Assembly (NCBI RefSeq): GCF_047303175.1
Contig: NZ_CP138945.1
Reading direction: 5' to 3' (one strand)
Length of the DNA stretch: 64,000 nt
Source of the DNA: Prochlorococcus_E sp000760215
GTDB taxonomy: Bacteria; Cyanobacteriota; Cyanobacteriia; PCC-6307; Cyanobiaceae
Notes under the pieces: generated by a model
Seen by the model: only the letters and a program-made list of their open reading frames with translations
What the model was told of the DNA's origin: nothing
Databases searched by the model: none
Program-made: the position numbers and the translations under genes
In this document: piece after piece, positions 17,900-27,868 of the stretch
Layout: every line of letters begins with the position of its first letter
Numbering within the stretch: position 1 is the first letter of the stretch

Positions 17900-20068
17900 T
17901 TACATTAAAGGAGCTACTGGCGTAGGCGTTGGTTGAGGGTAATACTGCATATCTCCATTCTGTGGAATACCTCTGAGAGTAAGATTTATTCTTCCTCTAT
18001 TATCAATTTCTCTAACTCTTACAGTAACCTCATCGCCTACTTTCACGACGTCTTCAACCTTCTCAACTCTTGCTTCCGATAATTGTGATATGTGAATCAT
18101 TCCTTCTTTGCCAGGAAGTATTTCTACAAATGCGCCAATTGGGATAATTCGTGTTATTGAGCCTTTAAACACTTCACCTTCATGAACTTTCCTGGTAAGA
18201 CCTTCAATTATCTTCTGAGCTTCTTCAGCTGCAACGCCATCATGAGATGCGATTGTGACTATGCCACCATCTTCAATATCGATTTTAGTATTCGTGCGTT
18301 CTGTAATTCCTTTAATTGTTCTCCCACCTGGACCAATAACAGTTCCTATTAACTCAGGGTCTATTCTAAAACTTAAAAGTCGTGGAGCATGTGGGGACAA
18401 TGCCTCACGAGGCTTGTCTATTGCTTCGACCATCTTTTCGAGGATATGCGTTCTTGCAGGTTTTGCTTGATTAATTGCATCTGCGATAGTTTTTACAGGT
18501 AGTCCAGATACTTTCATATCCATCTGCAAAGCAGTGATGCCTTTTTCGGTACCGGCAACTTTGAAATCCATATCACCCAAGAAATCTTCAATTCCTTGAA
18601 TATCAGTTAAAATCCTAACTTCCTTTCCTTCTTTAATTAGTCCCATAGCTGCTCCACTAACAGGAGCCTTTAAAGGTACTCCTGCATCAAGCAGTGCGAT
18701 TGTACTTCCACATACAGATCCCATTGATGTTGAGCCATTTGAACTAAGTACTTCGCTAACAACCCTCAAAACATAAGGAAATGATTCTTTAGCTGGCAGT
18801 ACTGGAATAATTGCTCGTTCTGCTAAAGCACCATGGCCAACCTCTCTTCTCCCTGGAGTCCTCATTGGTCTAGTTTCACCAACAGAATATGGAGGGAAAT
18901 TATAGTGATGAATATAAGTTTTATCAGGACTAGGGTTTAAGTCATCCATTTCTTGAGCATCACTTGGTGTTCCTAATGTTGCAGTCGAGAGGACTTGAGT
19001 TAATCCTCTTTGGAACAACCCTGAACCATGTACTCTCTTTGGCAGGACTCCAGCTTCTGCAGATATCTCCCTAACTTCATCAAGAGCTCTACCATCAACT
19101 CTTTTACCATCTTTTACAATTTGTTCTCTCATTAGCTTCTTGGTTAAAGCTTTAAAGCTAGTTGAGACTAATTTTGGATTTGCAGAAGTCAACTTCTTAA
19201 CTGCATTATCATCTTTTAGGGAATCTATTTTCTCAACACAGTTAGATTTAATTTCATCGAGTTTAAGATCTCTATCCTCTTTTGAAAGCTCAAATTCTTT
19301 TAAAAGAGCACTAATTGCTTTTGTACAATTTTTTTCCAAATATGCAGGGACTGTTTCATCTGTTTTTTGTTCTTCAGGTTTTACTTGAGTCATTCCTGAA
19401 TCTTTAAGAATAGATTCTTGAGCTTTAATTAATTCATTAACTGCTTCGTAACCAAAATCAATGGCTTCGATTACATCTTGTTCCGAAAGTTGATTGGATC
19501 CAGCTTCTACCATTACAACCCCATCAGGAGTTCCAGCAACTACTAAATCCAAATCGCCTCTTTCAATTTCTCTGAAACTTGGATTTAGAACAAAGTCATC
19601 ACCGAGCAAACCGACTCTCACTGCAGCCATTGGGCCATAAAAGGGAATCCCTGCCAAAAGTGTTGACATAGATGCGCCTGTAACTGCAAGGACATCAGCA
19701 GGAACTCTCTCATCTAATGAAAGGCAAGTTGCTACTACCTGTATGTCATCTCTCATCCAACTAGGGAAAAGTGGCCTTAGTGGTCGATCTATAAGTCTAG
19801 AGATTAAGGTTGCTCTTTCAGGAGGACGGCCTTCTCTCCTCATAAAGCTGCCAGGAATTCTCCCTGCGGCATAAAGTCTTTCCTCATAATCACAACTTAG
19901 AGGAAGGAAATCAGCACCTTCTCTAGCTTGCCCTTGGGTAGCAGTTACGAGGACGGCAGTATCACCGCATTCGATCATTACTGATCCACCAGCTTGTGGG
20001 GCATATCTCCCTGTGGTTAGCCGTATTTCCCGACCATCGAAAGAGACCGACGTTGTCTGACCTTGCAC
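17900..20068 (-). CDS. pnp: Polyribonucleotide nucleotidyltransferase
   Basis: The 722-residue protein has the complete PNPase order. A first RNase PH domain (about 10-145) is followed by an alpha-helical linker and a second RNase PH domain (about 320-545, with GRREVGHGALAERA and GSTSMGSVCGSTIALLDAG). A KH domain follows (IGPGGRTIKGITERTNTKIDI near 578) and then an S1 domain (EVFKGSITRIIPIGAFVEILPGKEG near 645). It degrades and tails RNA phosphorolytically. The tail after S1 is short. The gene follows rpsN in the minus-strand core cluster with a 195-bp gap. Confidence 0.97.
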   Translation of the reverse strand: MQGQTTSVSFDGREIRLTTGRYAPQAGGSVMIECGDTAVLVTATQGQAREGADFLPLSCDYEERLYAAGRIPGSFMRREGRPPERATLISRLIDRPLRPLFPSWMRDDIQVVATCLSLDERVPADVLAVTGASMSTLLAGIPFYGPMAAVRVGLLGDDFVLNPSFREIERGDLDLVVAGTPDGVVMVEAGSNQLSEQDVIEAIDFGYEAVNELIKAQESILKDSGMTQVKPEEQKTDETVPAYLEKNCTKAISALLKEFELSKEDRDLKLDEIKSNCVEKIDSLKDDNAVKKLTSANPKLVSTSFKALTKKLMREQIVKDGKRVDGRALDEVREISAEAGVLPKRVHGSGLFQRGLTQVLSTATLGTPSDAQEMDDLNPSPDKTYIHHYNFPPYSVGETRPMRTPGRREVGHGALAERAIIPVLPAKESFPYVLRVVSEVLSSNGSTSMGSVCGSTIALLDAGVPLKAPVSGAAMGLIKEGKEVRILTDIQGIEDFLGDMDFKVAGTEKGITALQMDMKVSGLPVKTIADAINQAKPARTHILEKMVEAIDKPREALSPHAPRLLSFRIDPELIGTVIGPGGRTIKGITERTNTKIDIEDGGIVTIASHDGVAAEEAQKIIEGLTRKVHEGEVFKGSITRIIPIGAFVEILPGKEGMIHISQLSEARVEKVEDVVKVGDEVTVRVREIDNRGRINLTLRGIPQNGDMQYYPQPTPTPVAPLM

Positions 20069-20263
20069 GTTGTGTTTGCTTATGTCTTTTTATATGTGAA
20101 CATTCTTGCACTTGATAGGCACTTCTTGATTGTTAAATATGCAATTACTTGTTTTTCTTATGTGCTCTTAGATGTCCTTTTTACCCGAAAAACCTTTAGG
20201 CAAAAGACATTTGATGCAAACACCCTAATTTTTGAGTTAAAGGTAAATTCTTGATTTCCCTAT

Positions 20264-20566
20264 TTACCAACTTGATTTAACTACTCCAGGCAGCTCACCT
20301 TTATGAGCTCTTTCTCTTAATTGATTACGACAAAGTCCAAAATCTCTATAGACTCCTCTAGGTTTTCCTGTTGCCCAGCAACGATTTCTCATTCGGCTAG
20401 GTGCACTGTTTCTTGGCAGCGCCTGAATCTTCCTATGTATTTCCAAGCGTTCCATAGGATCTTTAGCAGATTTGAATTGATCTAATAGGCTTTTTCGCTT
20501 TGAAGCATAACGTTCGACTAGTTTTTTGCGCTTTACATCACGCGCAATCATAGATTTCTTGGCCAT
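20264..20566 (-). CDS. rpsN: 30S ribosomal protein S14
   Basis: The 100-residue protein has MAKKSMIARDVKRKKLVERY at the N-terminus and the S14 signature RNRCWATGKPRGVYRDFGLCRNQLRE. It is the long, zinc-free bacterial/chloroplast form (no CxxC ribbon). As is usual in cyanobacteria, it lies outside the main ribosomal operon and next to pnp. Confidence 0.97.
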   Translation of the reverse strand: MAKKSMIARDVKRKKLVERYASKRKSLLDQFKSAKDPMERLEIHRKIQALPRNSAPSRMRNRCWATGKPRGVYRDFGLCRNQLRERAHKGELPGVVKSSW

Positions 20567-20623
20567 GTAAGTCTTGTCTTTTTACATTTGTAAGATTTTA
20601 CCTCCTTGCCCTAAAGTTTTTGG

Positions 20624-21706
20624 TTATCTATTGGTCATTTGCTGAAATATTTCCAATTGACTTGTATCGCGAATAATAAGCAAGATGCTGAGACCAACCA
20701 GAAGAACAAACCCAGATTGCATAAATACAAGCTGAACCTTTTCTGGGATAGGTCTGCCTCTTATTGCTTCAATAATAATTAGTGTGAATTGCCCGCCATC
20801 AAGCAAAGGGAATGGAAGCGAGTTCAAAACAGCAAGGTTAATAGATATTAATGCCGCGAATAATATTAAACCTTGAGAGCCTTGCCCTGAAAGCTGTGCA
20901 CCAAGTTCAACAATCTTTACAGGTCCACTAAGTTGTTTTGATGTAGCACTAAAGTCTGTAAATAAACTCTTATAACCTTGTATGGTCTTTATTAATATAT
21001 TGGAAAATTTTAAATTAGTATAATTTAATACCTCACCAAAGCCCTTTGCTGGCCTGAGATTACTCTCCATATTAGGCTGCAATTGAGCACCAACTTTTCC
21101 TTTCCCCTGATAATCTGTAGGGGTTATTTTTATTATTTCCTTAATTCCATTAGTACTCTTTTGTAATGAAATTAATTGACCTGGTGATGCCTGAATTTCA
21201 TCGACCAAAATCTTAACTGCATCTTGTCCTGTCCCTAGGGGAATGCCATTAATACCAAAGATCTTATCCCCAGCATGTAATCCAGACATTGCTGCCGCTT
21301 GATTTTGCTGAACATCTACAATAAGAACTCCAGGATCAGGCTGGCTAGGGAGCCCAGCAAAGGTTGCCTGTCCAAATAAAACGAACCAAGCTATTAACAA
21401 ATTTGCAATAACACCAGCAGAAATAACAAATAATCTCTGTAAAACTGGCCTATTGGAAAGCAAGTCTGGATCATCTCTAGCAATCTCCGAATCATCATCA
21501 TCATCAGGGAATGATACAAAGCCACCTAAAGGCAAAGCTCTAATCGAGTAGGTCACCCCCTGAAATTCTTTTTTAAGTAGTGCAGGTCCAAAACCAATAG
21601 AGAATCCACTAACTCGAATACCTTGAACAGTTGCAGCTAAAAAATGCCCTGCTTCATGAAAGAAAATTAATATTGCCAGGACACTCACTGATGCAAGTAA
21701 ATTCAT
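20624..21706 (-). CDS. rseP: Site-2 protease, RseP-type zinc metalloprotease
   Basis: The 360-residue M50 membrane protease has the zinc motif HEAGH at residues 17-21 in the first helix. A PDZ domain near 125-195 includes AAAMSGLHAGDKIFGING, and the second active-site motif NSLPFPLLDGGQ near 290 supplies the third ligand. It cuts transmembrane segments of anti-sigma factors or membrane-anchored regulators. It has one PDZ domain, as in cyanobacterial and Gram-positive homologues, rather than the two of E. coli. It lies 5 bp after serS. Confidence 0.93.
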   Translation of the reverse strand: MNLLASVSVLAILIFFHEAGHFLAATVQGIRVSGFSIGFGPALLKKEFQGVTYSIRALPLGGFVSFPDDDDDSEIARDDPDLLSNRPVLQRLFVISAGVIANLLIAWFVLFGQATFAGLPSQPDPGVLIVDVQQNQAAAMSGLHAGDKIFGINGIPLGTGQDAVKILVDEIQASPGQLISLQKSTNGIKEIIKITPTDYQGKGKVGAQLQPNMESNLRPAKGFGEVLNYTNLKFSNILIKTIQGYKSLFTDFSATSKQLSGPVKIVELGAQLSGQGSQGLILFAALISINLAVLNSLPFPLLDGGQFTLIIIEAIRGRPIPEKVQLVFMQSGFVLLVGLSILLIIRDTSQLEIFQQMTNR

Positions 21707-21711
21707 ATTTT

Positions 21712-22989
21712 TTATCTAGAGGTTAATTGTTTTTGACCAAAATAAGGGACTAATGCTTTAGGCAGAAGAACATTTCCATTAGGCTGTTGCCCATTTTCCA
21801 GAATTGCTGCCATTGTCCTTCCAATTGCTAATCCGCTTGCATTAAGGGTATGTAAAAGCTTGGTTTTCTTGCCTTCCTTTGTTCGAATTGAAGATCTCCT
21901 GGCTTGAAAATCATCACATATGCTAGAACTTGAAATTTCTCGATATGCATTAGCTCCAGGAAGCCACACTTCCAAATCGTATGTACTGGCTGCTGAGAAA
22001 CCTAAGTCGCCAGTACAAAGCTCCATAACTCTATAAGGCAATTCTAATTCTTTTAAAACAGCTTCTGCATCAGCTGTGATTTCTTCATGAGCATCTTTAG
22101 ATTGATCTGATTGAACAAACCAATAAAGTTCTACTTTGTTGAATTGATGTAGTCTGATCAACCCCCTAGTGTCTCTCCCATAGCTTCCAGCTTCTCTTCT
22201 AAAGCAAGGGCTGTAAGCAACATATTTAAGAGGCAAATGATCAGATGGAATAATTTCATCTCTGTGTAAAGACGTTAAAGGGACCTCTGCTGTAGGAGTT
22301 AGCCATAGATCATCGTCAGTGCAACGAAAGCTCTCTTCAGCAAATTTTGGGAGCTGCCCAGAGCCTTCAAGACTTGAAGTATTAACAAGAGCAGGTGGAA
22401 GTATTTCTGTGTAACCTTTTGCGGCATGCATATCAAGCATAAAGTTGATCAATGCCCTCTCCAACCGTGCACCTTGACCGAAAAGAGTGACAAAACGACT
22501 TTTAGCAATACGTACAGATCTCTCAGTATCAATAAGGCCCAGTTCGTCCGCAATTTGCCAATGCTCTTTATATTGCTTCCCTCTTAGTGGACTACCCCAT
22601 TTGCGAATTTCACAATTATCACTTTCATCTTTCCCTTCAGGACAATTTGCATGAGGAATATTTGGGTAATGAAGAATCTTTTCTTTGATTGACTTTGCTA
22701 GAGCTTTTTCTTTTTCTTCCAGAGTGCTTACTTTTGATTTTATTTCATTACCTTTTTTTCGCAAAGAAGATAATTCATCAGAATTAGCCATTTCACCTGA
22801 TTTAATTTTTTGACCTACTTCTTTACCAATTAAATTCCCTTCTGCTTGTAATTCACTTCTTTGTTTCTCAAGTTGTATAAGGTTTTCACTAGCAATTTTA
22901 AGTGAAGTTAAATCAACTTTTAAACCACGGCGAGACAAGCCTTGTTCTACAAAAGCAGTATTTTCTCTAATTTCTCTTGGATCTAGCAC
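21712..22989 (-). CDS. serS: Seryl-tRNA synthetase
   Basis: This is a 425-residue class II synthetase. The N-terminal coiled-coil arm (about 28-110, alternating charged and hydrophobic residues) contacts the long variable arm of tRNA-Ser. Class II motifs 2 and 3 are recognisable as SPCFRREAGSYGRDTRGLIRLHQF and LHTLNASGLAIGRTMAAILE. The length is normal. It is in the compact run ycf46-serS-rseP with gaps below 10 bp. Confidence 0.97.
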   Translation of the reverse strand: MLDPREIRENTAFVEQGLSRRGLKVDLTSLKIASENLIQLEKQRSELQAEGNLIGKEVGQKIKSGEMANSDELSSLRKKGNEIKSKVSTLEEKEKALAKSIKEKILHYPNIPHANCPEGKDESDNCEIRKWGSPLRGKQYKEHWQIADELGLIDTERSVRIAKSRFVTLFGQGARLERALINFMLDMHAAKGYTEILPPALVNTSSLEGSGQLPKFAEESFRCTDDDLWLTPTAEVPLTSLHRDEIIPSDHLPLKYVAYSPCFRREAGSYGRDTRGLIRLHQFNKVELYWFVQSDQSKDAHEEITADAEAVLKELELPYRVMELCTGDLGFSAASTYDLEVWLPGANAYREISSSSICDDFQARRSSIRTKEGKKTKLLHTLNASGLAIGRTMAAILENGQQPNGNVLLPKALVPYFGQKQLTSR

Positions 22990-22997
22990 TAGCTTTT

Positions 22998-24476
22998 CTA
23001 ATGGATATTAAGTGATGCTGGTCTTGCTCTACCAGAAGAGGCCCAGTCTTTTAGGAAATCAAGTTGTTCTTTTGCTGTTTTCGAAAGAGGTATTAATTGA
23101 GTAGCAGCAAGTATTAAATCTGTTTCCATAAGTTCTCTCCTCTCAGAAAAGGCATGATGCATTGCCTCAATAACTGTTTGTTCAAGTTCTGCTCCAGAAA
23201 AACCTTGAGTACGGTCAACAACTGTCTCAATAGGCAAACTTAAATTAGGACGCCTATGGCTTATATGAAGTTCAAGAATTTTATATCGCTCTGATTGTGT
23301 TGGAAGATCCAGTAAGAAGATTTCGTCAAACCGTCCTTTTCTAAGCAATTCTCCTGGCATTCGATCAATCCCATTCGCAGTTGCGACAACAAATACAGCA
23401 CTTTGTTTTTCTGCCATCCATGTCAAAAGATTTGCTAAGACTCTCTGGCTAGTGCCTCCATCACTCCTTGCATCCCCTCCAAACCCTTTATCAATTTCAT
23501 CTATCCAGAGAACACATGGCGCCATTGATTCTGCATATTGAATTGTTTCTCTTGTTTTTGCTTCACTGGCTCCTACAAGACCAGCAAAAAGGCGGCCAAC
23601 ATCAAGTCTCAATAGAGGCATTGACCAGCTATGGGCTATTGCTTTAGCTGTTAATGATTTGCCTGTTCCTTGAGGGCCAATAAGCAATACACCTCTAGGT
23701 AAAGGCAAGCCAAAATCCCTTGCTTCATCTGAAAAAGCCTCATGACGTTGATCAAGCCATGATTTAAGGGCATCTAAACCACCTATGTCAGAAGGTGAGG
23801 CCTTGGTTTCAAAATATTCAAGAACTTCGCTGCGAGCGACAGCCTGACGCTTCTCTTCTAAGACTTCACTAATATCCTCTTTACTCAACTTGCCTCGTTG
23901 AGCTAGTGCCTTTGCAGCAACTTGTCGAACTCTAACTTCACTAAGGCCACTGCATGCATGGGTAAGCTCTTCAAGGGTTTCTTTATTTAAGTCAGAATTA
24001 CTTGCAGTTGCAATATTTCTAAGTAAAGTTTTTAATTCATTCTCTTGCGGCAAAGGCAAGTCAAGAATGGTCAGAGTGTCATCCAGATTGCTTGATGGAG
24101 ACCAATCAGAAGAACAAAGAACAATTGTATGAGGCTTTTTTCTAAATTCTGAAGATAGATTTCTCAGCATTCTTGCTATGCCAGCATCTTCAGTAAATCT
24201 ATGAAAATCCTTTGCGAGAAGAATTGTTGGCAAGGATGGATCTACATTTTGAAGCCATTGAAGAATTGCCATTGGCTGCCTTGCGCCTATGCCTTCTGAA
24301 TTGAGTATGCCTGTTAAACCCTCAACATAATCCCAAGTTGCAAGACGAAAATTAGACAATCTTTTAGTTGATTCCTTTACTAAAGTCTCAAGTCTTTCTT
24401 CTTCACGACTCCTAACAAGAATTAATGGAGTTCTTGATTTAACTAAAAGATCAAATTGTTCATTCCAGGTTTGCAT
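22998..24476 (-). CDS. ycf46: AAA ATPase, Ycf46 family
   Basis: The 492-residue protein has an N-terminal half of the Ycf46 type (LILVRSREEERLETLV and a degenerate ATPase-like region). The C-terminal AAA module has Walker A GPQGTGKS near 268, Walker B VLWIDEIDKGF near 322, sensor motif VATANGID near 366 and arginine finger GRFDEIFLLDLP. Ycf46 is conserved from cyanobacteria to algal plastids and has been linked to inorganic carbon and photosynthesis regulation. The precise mechanism is not settled. Confidence 0.93.
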   Translation of the reverse strand: MQTWNEQFDLLVKSRTPLILVRSREEERLETLVKESTKRLSNFRLATWDYVEGLTGILNSEGIGARQPMAILQWLQNVDPSLPTILLAKDFHRFTEDAGIARMLRNLSSEFRKKPHTIVLCSSDWSPSSNLDDTLTILDLPLPQENELKTLLRNIATASNSDLNKETLEELTHACSGLSEVRVRQVAAKALAQRGKLSKEDISEVLEEKRQAVARSEVLEYFETKASPSDIGGLDALKSWLDQRHEAFSDEARDFGLPLPRGVLLIGPQGTGKSLTAKAIAHSWSMPLLRLDVGRLFAGLVGASEAKTRETIQYAESMAPCVLWIDEIDKGFGGDARSDGGTSQRVLANLLTWMAEKQSAVFVVATANGIDRMPGELLRKGRFDEIFLLDLPTQSERYKILELHISHRRPNLSLPIETVVDRTQGFSGAELEQTVIEAMHHAFSERRELMETDLILAATQLIPLSKTAKEQLDFLKDWASSGRARPASLNIH

Positions 24477-24560
24477 AAGTTAATTAAGCATGTTGAATTA
24501 TAAGCAAATTAATTTTTTTTAAATTAGAAGGAAAACTGCAATTTTCTAAATTCGTAGGTT

Positions 24561-25703
24561 CTACTTGTTACTTTTTGGTTCAAATGGAAGTCGTTCTGAA
24601 TCAGAAATAGTTTCAGTAGACATGGCAACCTTCCCTTTATTCCTAAGCTGGTCTTCAAGTATTTTTTGAAGGTTTTCAGGCAGAGCTTCTTTGCTTAAGA
24701 GAAATGTTTGAAAAGCTTGGAAAACATTTGCAATTACCATATATAAAAGCACTCCAGCAGGAAGAGGGAAAAACAAAAACATCCCTGTAATCATTATTGG
24801 CGTTATTTTTTGTGCTGTAGCTTGTTGAGGATTTGGCGGCATCCCTTGACCAGAAAGAACTTGAGAAATAACAAGCGTGAGGCCAAATCCCCCAACTAAA
24901 ATTGCTATGTCCCAGTTAATTGAACCATCTACATAAAAGCCTACTTGACCTAGTGCTTTGATGAATAAAAAGCCACTTTTAGCAGCAAGGCCAGGGATCT
25001 TGCCTTCAACAGTTGCATCACCTGGATACTTTGCAGTAACCGTTCCATCAGGAGAAACAGTTGCCAAATCAGCCCCTTTAGTTAACTTCCAAGTTGGTGA
25101 GAATTTGGAGCCGTTATCAAAGTTGTTTAGGACATTGCTAAATTTTTCTCCTGAAAGTGTCTCTAGTTTTATTTTTACGGAATCTCCAGCTCCAATTTTC
25201 GTGCCTCCAGGTAGAGATGCAATAACAGGGAAGTGATCTTTGTCAGTAATAAAAATAGAATGCCTAGGGCTTGTAAATGGCTTAGGTTCTACTGTGGCCA
25301 CCTGCTCGGGTGGAAGTATTTTCAAATTAACTAGATAAGGAACATCTGCAAAAGGAGACCCTCTTAAGGTTGCAAATAATGCAAATAGAATTGGCATTTG
25401 AACTAAAAGAGGCAAACAACCAGCTAGTGGACTTCCAAATTCGCCCATAAGCTTGGAAAGTTCTTCTTGCTGTTTTTGTGCATTATTCGCGTAACGACTT
25501 TTAATTTCAGCCTGACGTTTTTGCATTACAGGTTGGGCTATCCTCATCCGACGAGCACTTCTTATAGATCCAGCACTTAAAGGGAATAGAGCCAGTCGAA
25601 TTACTATTGTCAGTGCAACTATTGCTAATCCATAACTATGAAACAAGCCATAGAAGAAATCCAGAATCGGTATTAGGAGGTTGTCAGAGATGTACCCGAT
25701 CAC
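24561..25703 (-). CDS. yidC: Membrane protein insertase YidC/Oxa1
   Basis: The 380-residue protein has membrane helices at the N-terminus (LIPILDFFYGLFHSYGLAIVALTIVIRLALFPL, shortened here in concept to the first two helices). The conserved YidC motif PLLVQMPILFALFATLR follows near 100. A soluble insertion of about 120 residues (about 130-250), then two more helices, complete the cyanobacterial form; there is no large E. coli-type P1 domain. It inserts inner and thylakoid membrane proteins. It sits in the ancient rpmH-rnpA-yidC order, here with a PH-domain gene between rnpA and yidC. Confidence 0.95.
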   Translation of the reverse strand: MIGYISDNLLIPILDFFYGLFHSYGLAIVALTIVIRLALFPLSAGSIRSARRMRIAQPVMQKRQAEIKSRYANNAQKQQEELSKLMGEFGSPLAGCLPLLVQMPILFALFATLRGSPFADVPYLVNLKILPPEQVATVEPKPFTSPRHSIFITDKDHFPVIASLPGGTKIGAGDSVKIKLETLSGEKFSNVLNNFDNGSKFSPTWKLTKGADLATVSPDGTVTAKYPGDATVEGKIPGLAAKSGFLFIKALGQVGFYVDGSINWDIAILVGGFGLTLVISQVLSGQGMPPNPQQATAQKITPIMITGMFLFFPLPAGVLLYMVIANVFQAFQTFLLSKEALPENLQKILEDQLRNKGKVAMSTETISDSERLPFEPKSNK

Positions 25704-25792
25704 GATGATTCAAAAAGAAAGGACAAAAGGCGCATGCCACTATTTATAAAAGATAATAAGCTCCTTAAGGATTTGGTGAATTTAATTGAAGT

Positions 25793-26194
25793 TCAGAACC
25801 CAGTTGCATCTAATGATGACTTTCGTGAACTTGTTTGATTAATTTGTTGATTAATAAAATTCTCAACTTCTCTAAAGTTTGGCATAGAACGCAGTTCTAG
25901 TCTTGCATTATCTTCCATAACTAGAACCATATCTCCATATGAACCAAGTCCTCTTGGAATTGACCTAACCTCTTTAATTTGGCTATAAGCTATTTGGGAT
26001 TTATCCTTACCCATCCACCCACCAGTAACAGAAATTCTTTTATTTGTAATCTTAAAGCGAACCCATAAAGCCCTTACTAAAGCTCCAAAAGTAAAAGGAA
26101 GCCCAATTAAAGTAATTCCTGCAAGTAGATTCAAAACGAGATCTTCCTTGGCAGGAGCACCTTCATAAAAGACTATTTCAGAAGACTTCATCAT
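25793..26194 (-). CDS. PH-domain membrane-associated protein
   Basis: The 133-residue protein has a hydrophobic segment near 20-45 (LNLLAGITLIGLPFTFGALV). A bacterial PH-like domain follows (WVRFKITNKRISVTGGWMG, then YSQIKEVRSIPRGLGSYGDMVLVMED). Its ATG overlaps the rnpA stop codon by 4 bp, so it is translationally coupled to rnpA. The conserved place between rnpA and yidC in picocyanobacteria suggests a link to RNA processing or membrane insertion, but the role is unknown. Confidence 0.8.
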   Translation of the reverse strand: MMKSSEIVFYEGAPAKEDLVLNLLAGITLIGLPFTFGALVRALWVRFKITNKRISVTGGWMGKDKSQIAYSQIKEVRSIPRGLGSYGDMVLVMEDNARLELRSMPNFREVENFINQQINQTSSRKSSLDATGF

Positions 26195-26577
26195 TGAAGC
26201 AATCCAGCCTCACTAAGTAACTTATCGCATTCTTTGAGCAATGTGGAAGGGGATTTTCGCAAACAGTTTGGACTTAAGCTAATCAAAGTCCAATAATTAC
26301 AATAATCTTTCTTGTTAAAAAGTCTCATTCTTAAATGATCATGGAGTCGTCGTCTCAAACGATTTCTCACAACAGCCTTTTTACTAACTTTATTGCTTAT
26401 AGAAATTGCACATTTGCAAGAGCTACTTCCCATGGTTTCCTTAGAGCCTCTTATTAAATTATTTCTAGCTTTACTAACCTTTAGGCTCATTGAAGCACCT
26501 CTAAAACGTTTGGATGACTTATGTATATAGTCAAAACACTTATATCCTTTTAATCTCATTGCCTTGGGTAGAACCAT
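26191..26577 (-). CDS. rnpA: Ribonuclease P protein component
   Basis: The 128-residue basic protein has the RNR motif AVVRNRLRRRLHDHLRMRLF near 89-108, which contacts the P RNA, and ISNKVSKKAV just before it. It is the cofactor of the RNase P ribozyme that cuts tRNA 5' leaders. It follows rpmH on the minus strand, the conserved bacterial order. Confidence 0.95.
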   Translation of the reverse strand: MVLPKAMRLKGYKCFDYIHKSSKRFRGASMSLKVSKARNNLIRGSKETMGSSSCKCAISISNKVSKKAVVRNRLRRRLHDHLRMRLFNKKDYCNYWTLISLSPNCLRKSPSTLLKECDKLLSEAGLLQ

Positions 26578-26604
26578 ATTAATTACTTAGGAAGTTTTTG
26601 ATGA

Positions 26605-26742
26605 TTAGACAGCTATACGAGATCTACCTCTCCTTCTTCTACTACGAATAACACTTCTCCCAGTATGGGTTCTCATCCTAACCCTGAAGCCTGATACGCG
26701 TTTTCTTTTTCTACTGGTTCCACCAAATGTTCTTTTTGTCAT
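26605..26742 (-). CDS. rpmH: 50S ribosomal protein L34
   Basis: This 45-residue protein reads MTKRTFGGTSRKRKRVSGFR and then alternates Arg/Ser/Gly to its end in RIAV. Start ATG is at 26740-26742 and stop TAA at 26605-26607. The TKRTFGG...RVSGFRVRM pattern is unmistakable for L34. It is first in the rpmH-rnpA order. Its small size makes it easy to miss. Confidence 0.97.
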   Translation of the reverse strand: MTKRTFGGTSRKRKRVSGFRVRMRTHTGRSVIRSRRRRGRSRIAV

Positions 26743-26792
26743 GAGAATGCTGCCTTATTTAGAAATTTTTTAAGCCTATCTAATTTATCAGC

Positions 26793-27377
26793 TCACTCGA
26801 TTGCAATGTTCCAAGACCCAACATACCCAGATATTGGTACAGCACCAGGTGATTGAGCATAAGCATGGAATTGAAACATTCCAGCACTATTAGGGTTGAA
26901 TATCTTCATCCTCAAAGCGTATGATTTTTTATCTACTGGAATTGGCTGATCTGGATAGAAGTCAATAGCTGTCTGATCTTTACTGACTTCTATAATGCCA
27001 GGAATAGTTTCTAAACATTTTGTTCTTGTGCTATATCCTCCTACCTGTGCTCTACAAAATTCTAGTTTCTCAGGTTTGATTTTTGATTCAAAATAATCTG
27101 GTACTTTAATTGTTAATTTTAAAATACCAGTTTTTCTATTTTTAGACCTTAAGATCAGATAGTAGGTTGAACGATCTCTTTTTTCTTTGGATGATTGTAC
27201 ATATTTAAGTCTGACGTAATTAGGGTCAGGATCCCACATGAAATCTATCCCTGTATTTGCCAAACTAGGATTATTTGGAATTGTTCCAATTGCAAACAAT
27301 GCCCCAATTGCCAAAGATGAACTTAATAGTTTCTTTGCCGAATTCTTGAAAGTTGAGTTATTGGAGATCTGACGCAT
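26793..27377 (-). CDS. Secreted DUF2808 protein
   Basis: The ATG at 27377 gives about 194 residues; the frame continues to a TTG at 27416. A signal peptide (KKLLSSSLAIGALFAIGTI, ending near ANT) precedes a domain with DFMWDPDPNYVRLKYVQSS, YLILRSKNRKTGILKLTIKVPDYF and a C-terminal SAGMFQFHAYAQSPGA. This pattern matches DUF2808 cyanobacterial exported proteins. It probably acts in the periplasm or envelope; the function is unknown. Confidence 0.8.
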   Translation of the reverse strand: MRQISNNSTFKNSAKKLLSSSLAIGALFAIGTIPNNPSLANTGIDFMWDPDPNYVRLKYVQSSKEKRDRSTYYLILRSKNRKTGILKLTIKVPDYFESKIKPEKLEFCRAQVGGYSTRTKCLETIPGIIEVSKDQTAIDFYPDQPIPVDKKSYALRMKIFNPNSAGMFQFHAYAQSPGAVPISGYVGSWNIAIE

Positions 27378-27470
27378 TTTTAAATAGGTTGTAATGAATA
27401 AGGGTTCAAGCTTCAAAGATACTAATTCTTAATTTGAAGCTTTCAGATTGGATCTATTAAGAACAAAAAT

Positions 27471-27845
27471 CTAAGGCAATGCCTTTATAGATCTGTCTGG
27501 TCTTAAGATACTCGCTTTTCCTAAATAAGTATGATTAGGAACTTGATTTTCCGAGAGTCTTACATGCACAAGTATCCTGATGCACTTAGGCAGATCATTT
27601 TTCACAAACATTTGCTGACAATCAATTAAAGAGACCGTTTCCCATCCGGTTTGTTTTCTCGCGATACTTGCAGGGAAACAAGCATTTAGGTCAGTTGTAA
27701 CTGAAAAAATTACAGAAATAATTTGACTAGGTTGAAGCCTATTCCTGTTTACCAATTCAGCGACAAGCTCATTAACTGCTTCTTCAATAGCTTCTACTGT
27801 GTTGTTTAAGCATGTAGTTGCTCCTCTTATAGATTGAATGTTCAT
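27471..27845 (-). CDS. aroH: Chorismate mutase, AroH class
   Basis: The 124-residue protein has the monofunctional AroH fold signature: SIRGATTCLNNTVEAIEEAV at the N-terminus, RNRLQPSQIISVIFSVTTDLNACFPA and a C-terminal RILVHV. It rearranges chorismate to prephenate for phenylalanine and tyrosine synthesis. It starts 23 bp after the sppA stop codon on the same strand. Confidence 0.93.
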   Translation of the reverse strand: MNIQSIRGATTCLNNTVEAIEEAVNELVAELVNRNRLQPSQIISVIFSVTTDLNACFPASIARKQTGWETVSLIDCQQMFVKNDLPKCIRILVHVRLSENQVPNHTYLGKASILRPDRSIKALP

Positions 27846-27868
27846 TTAATTTCTTTTTCAGTTATAAC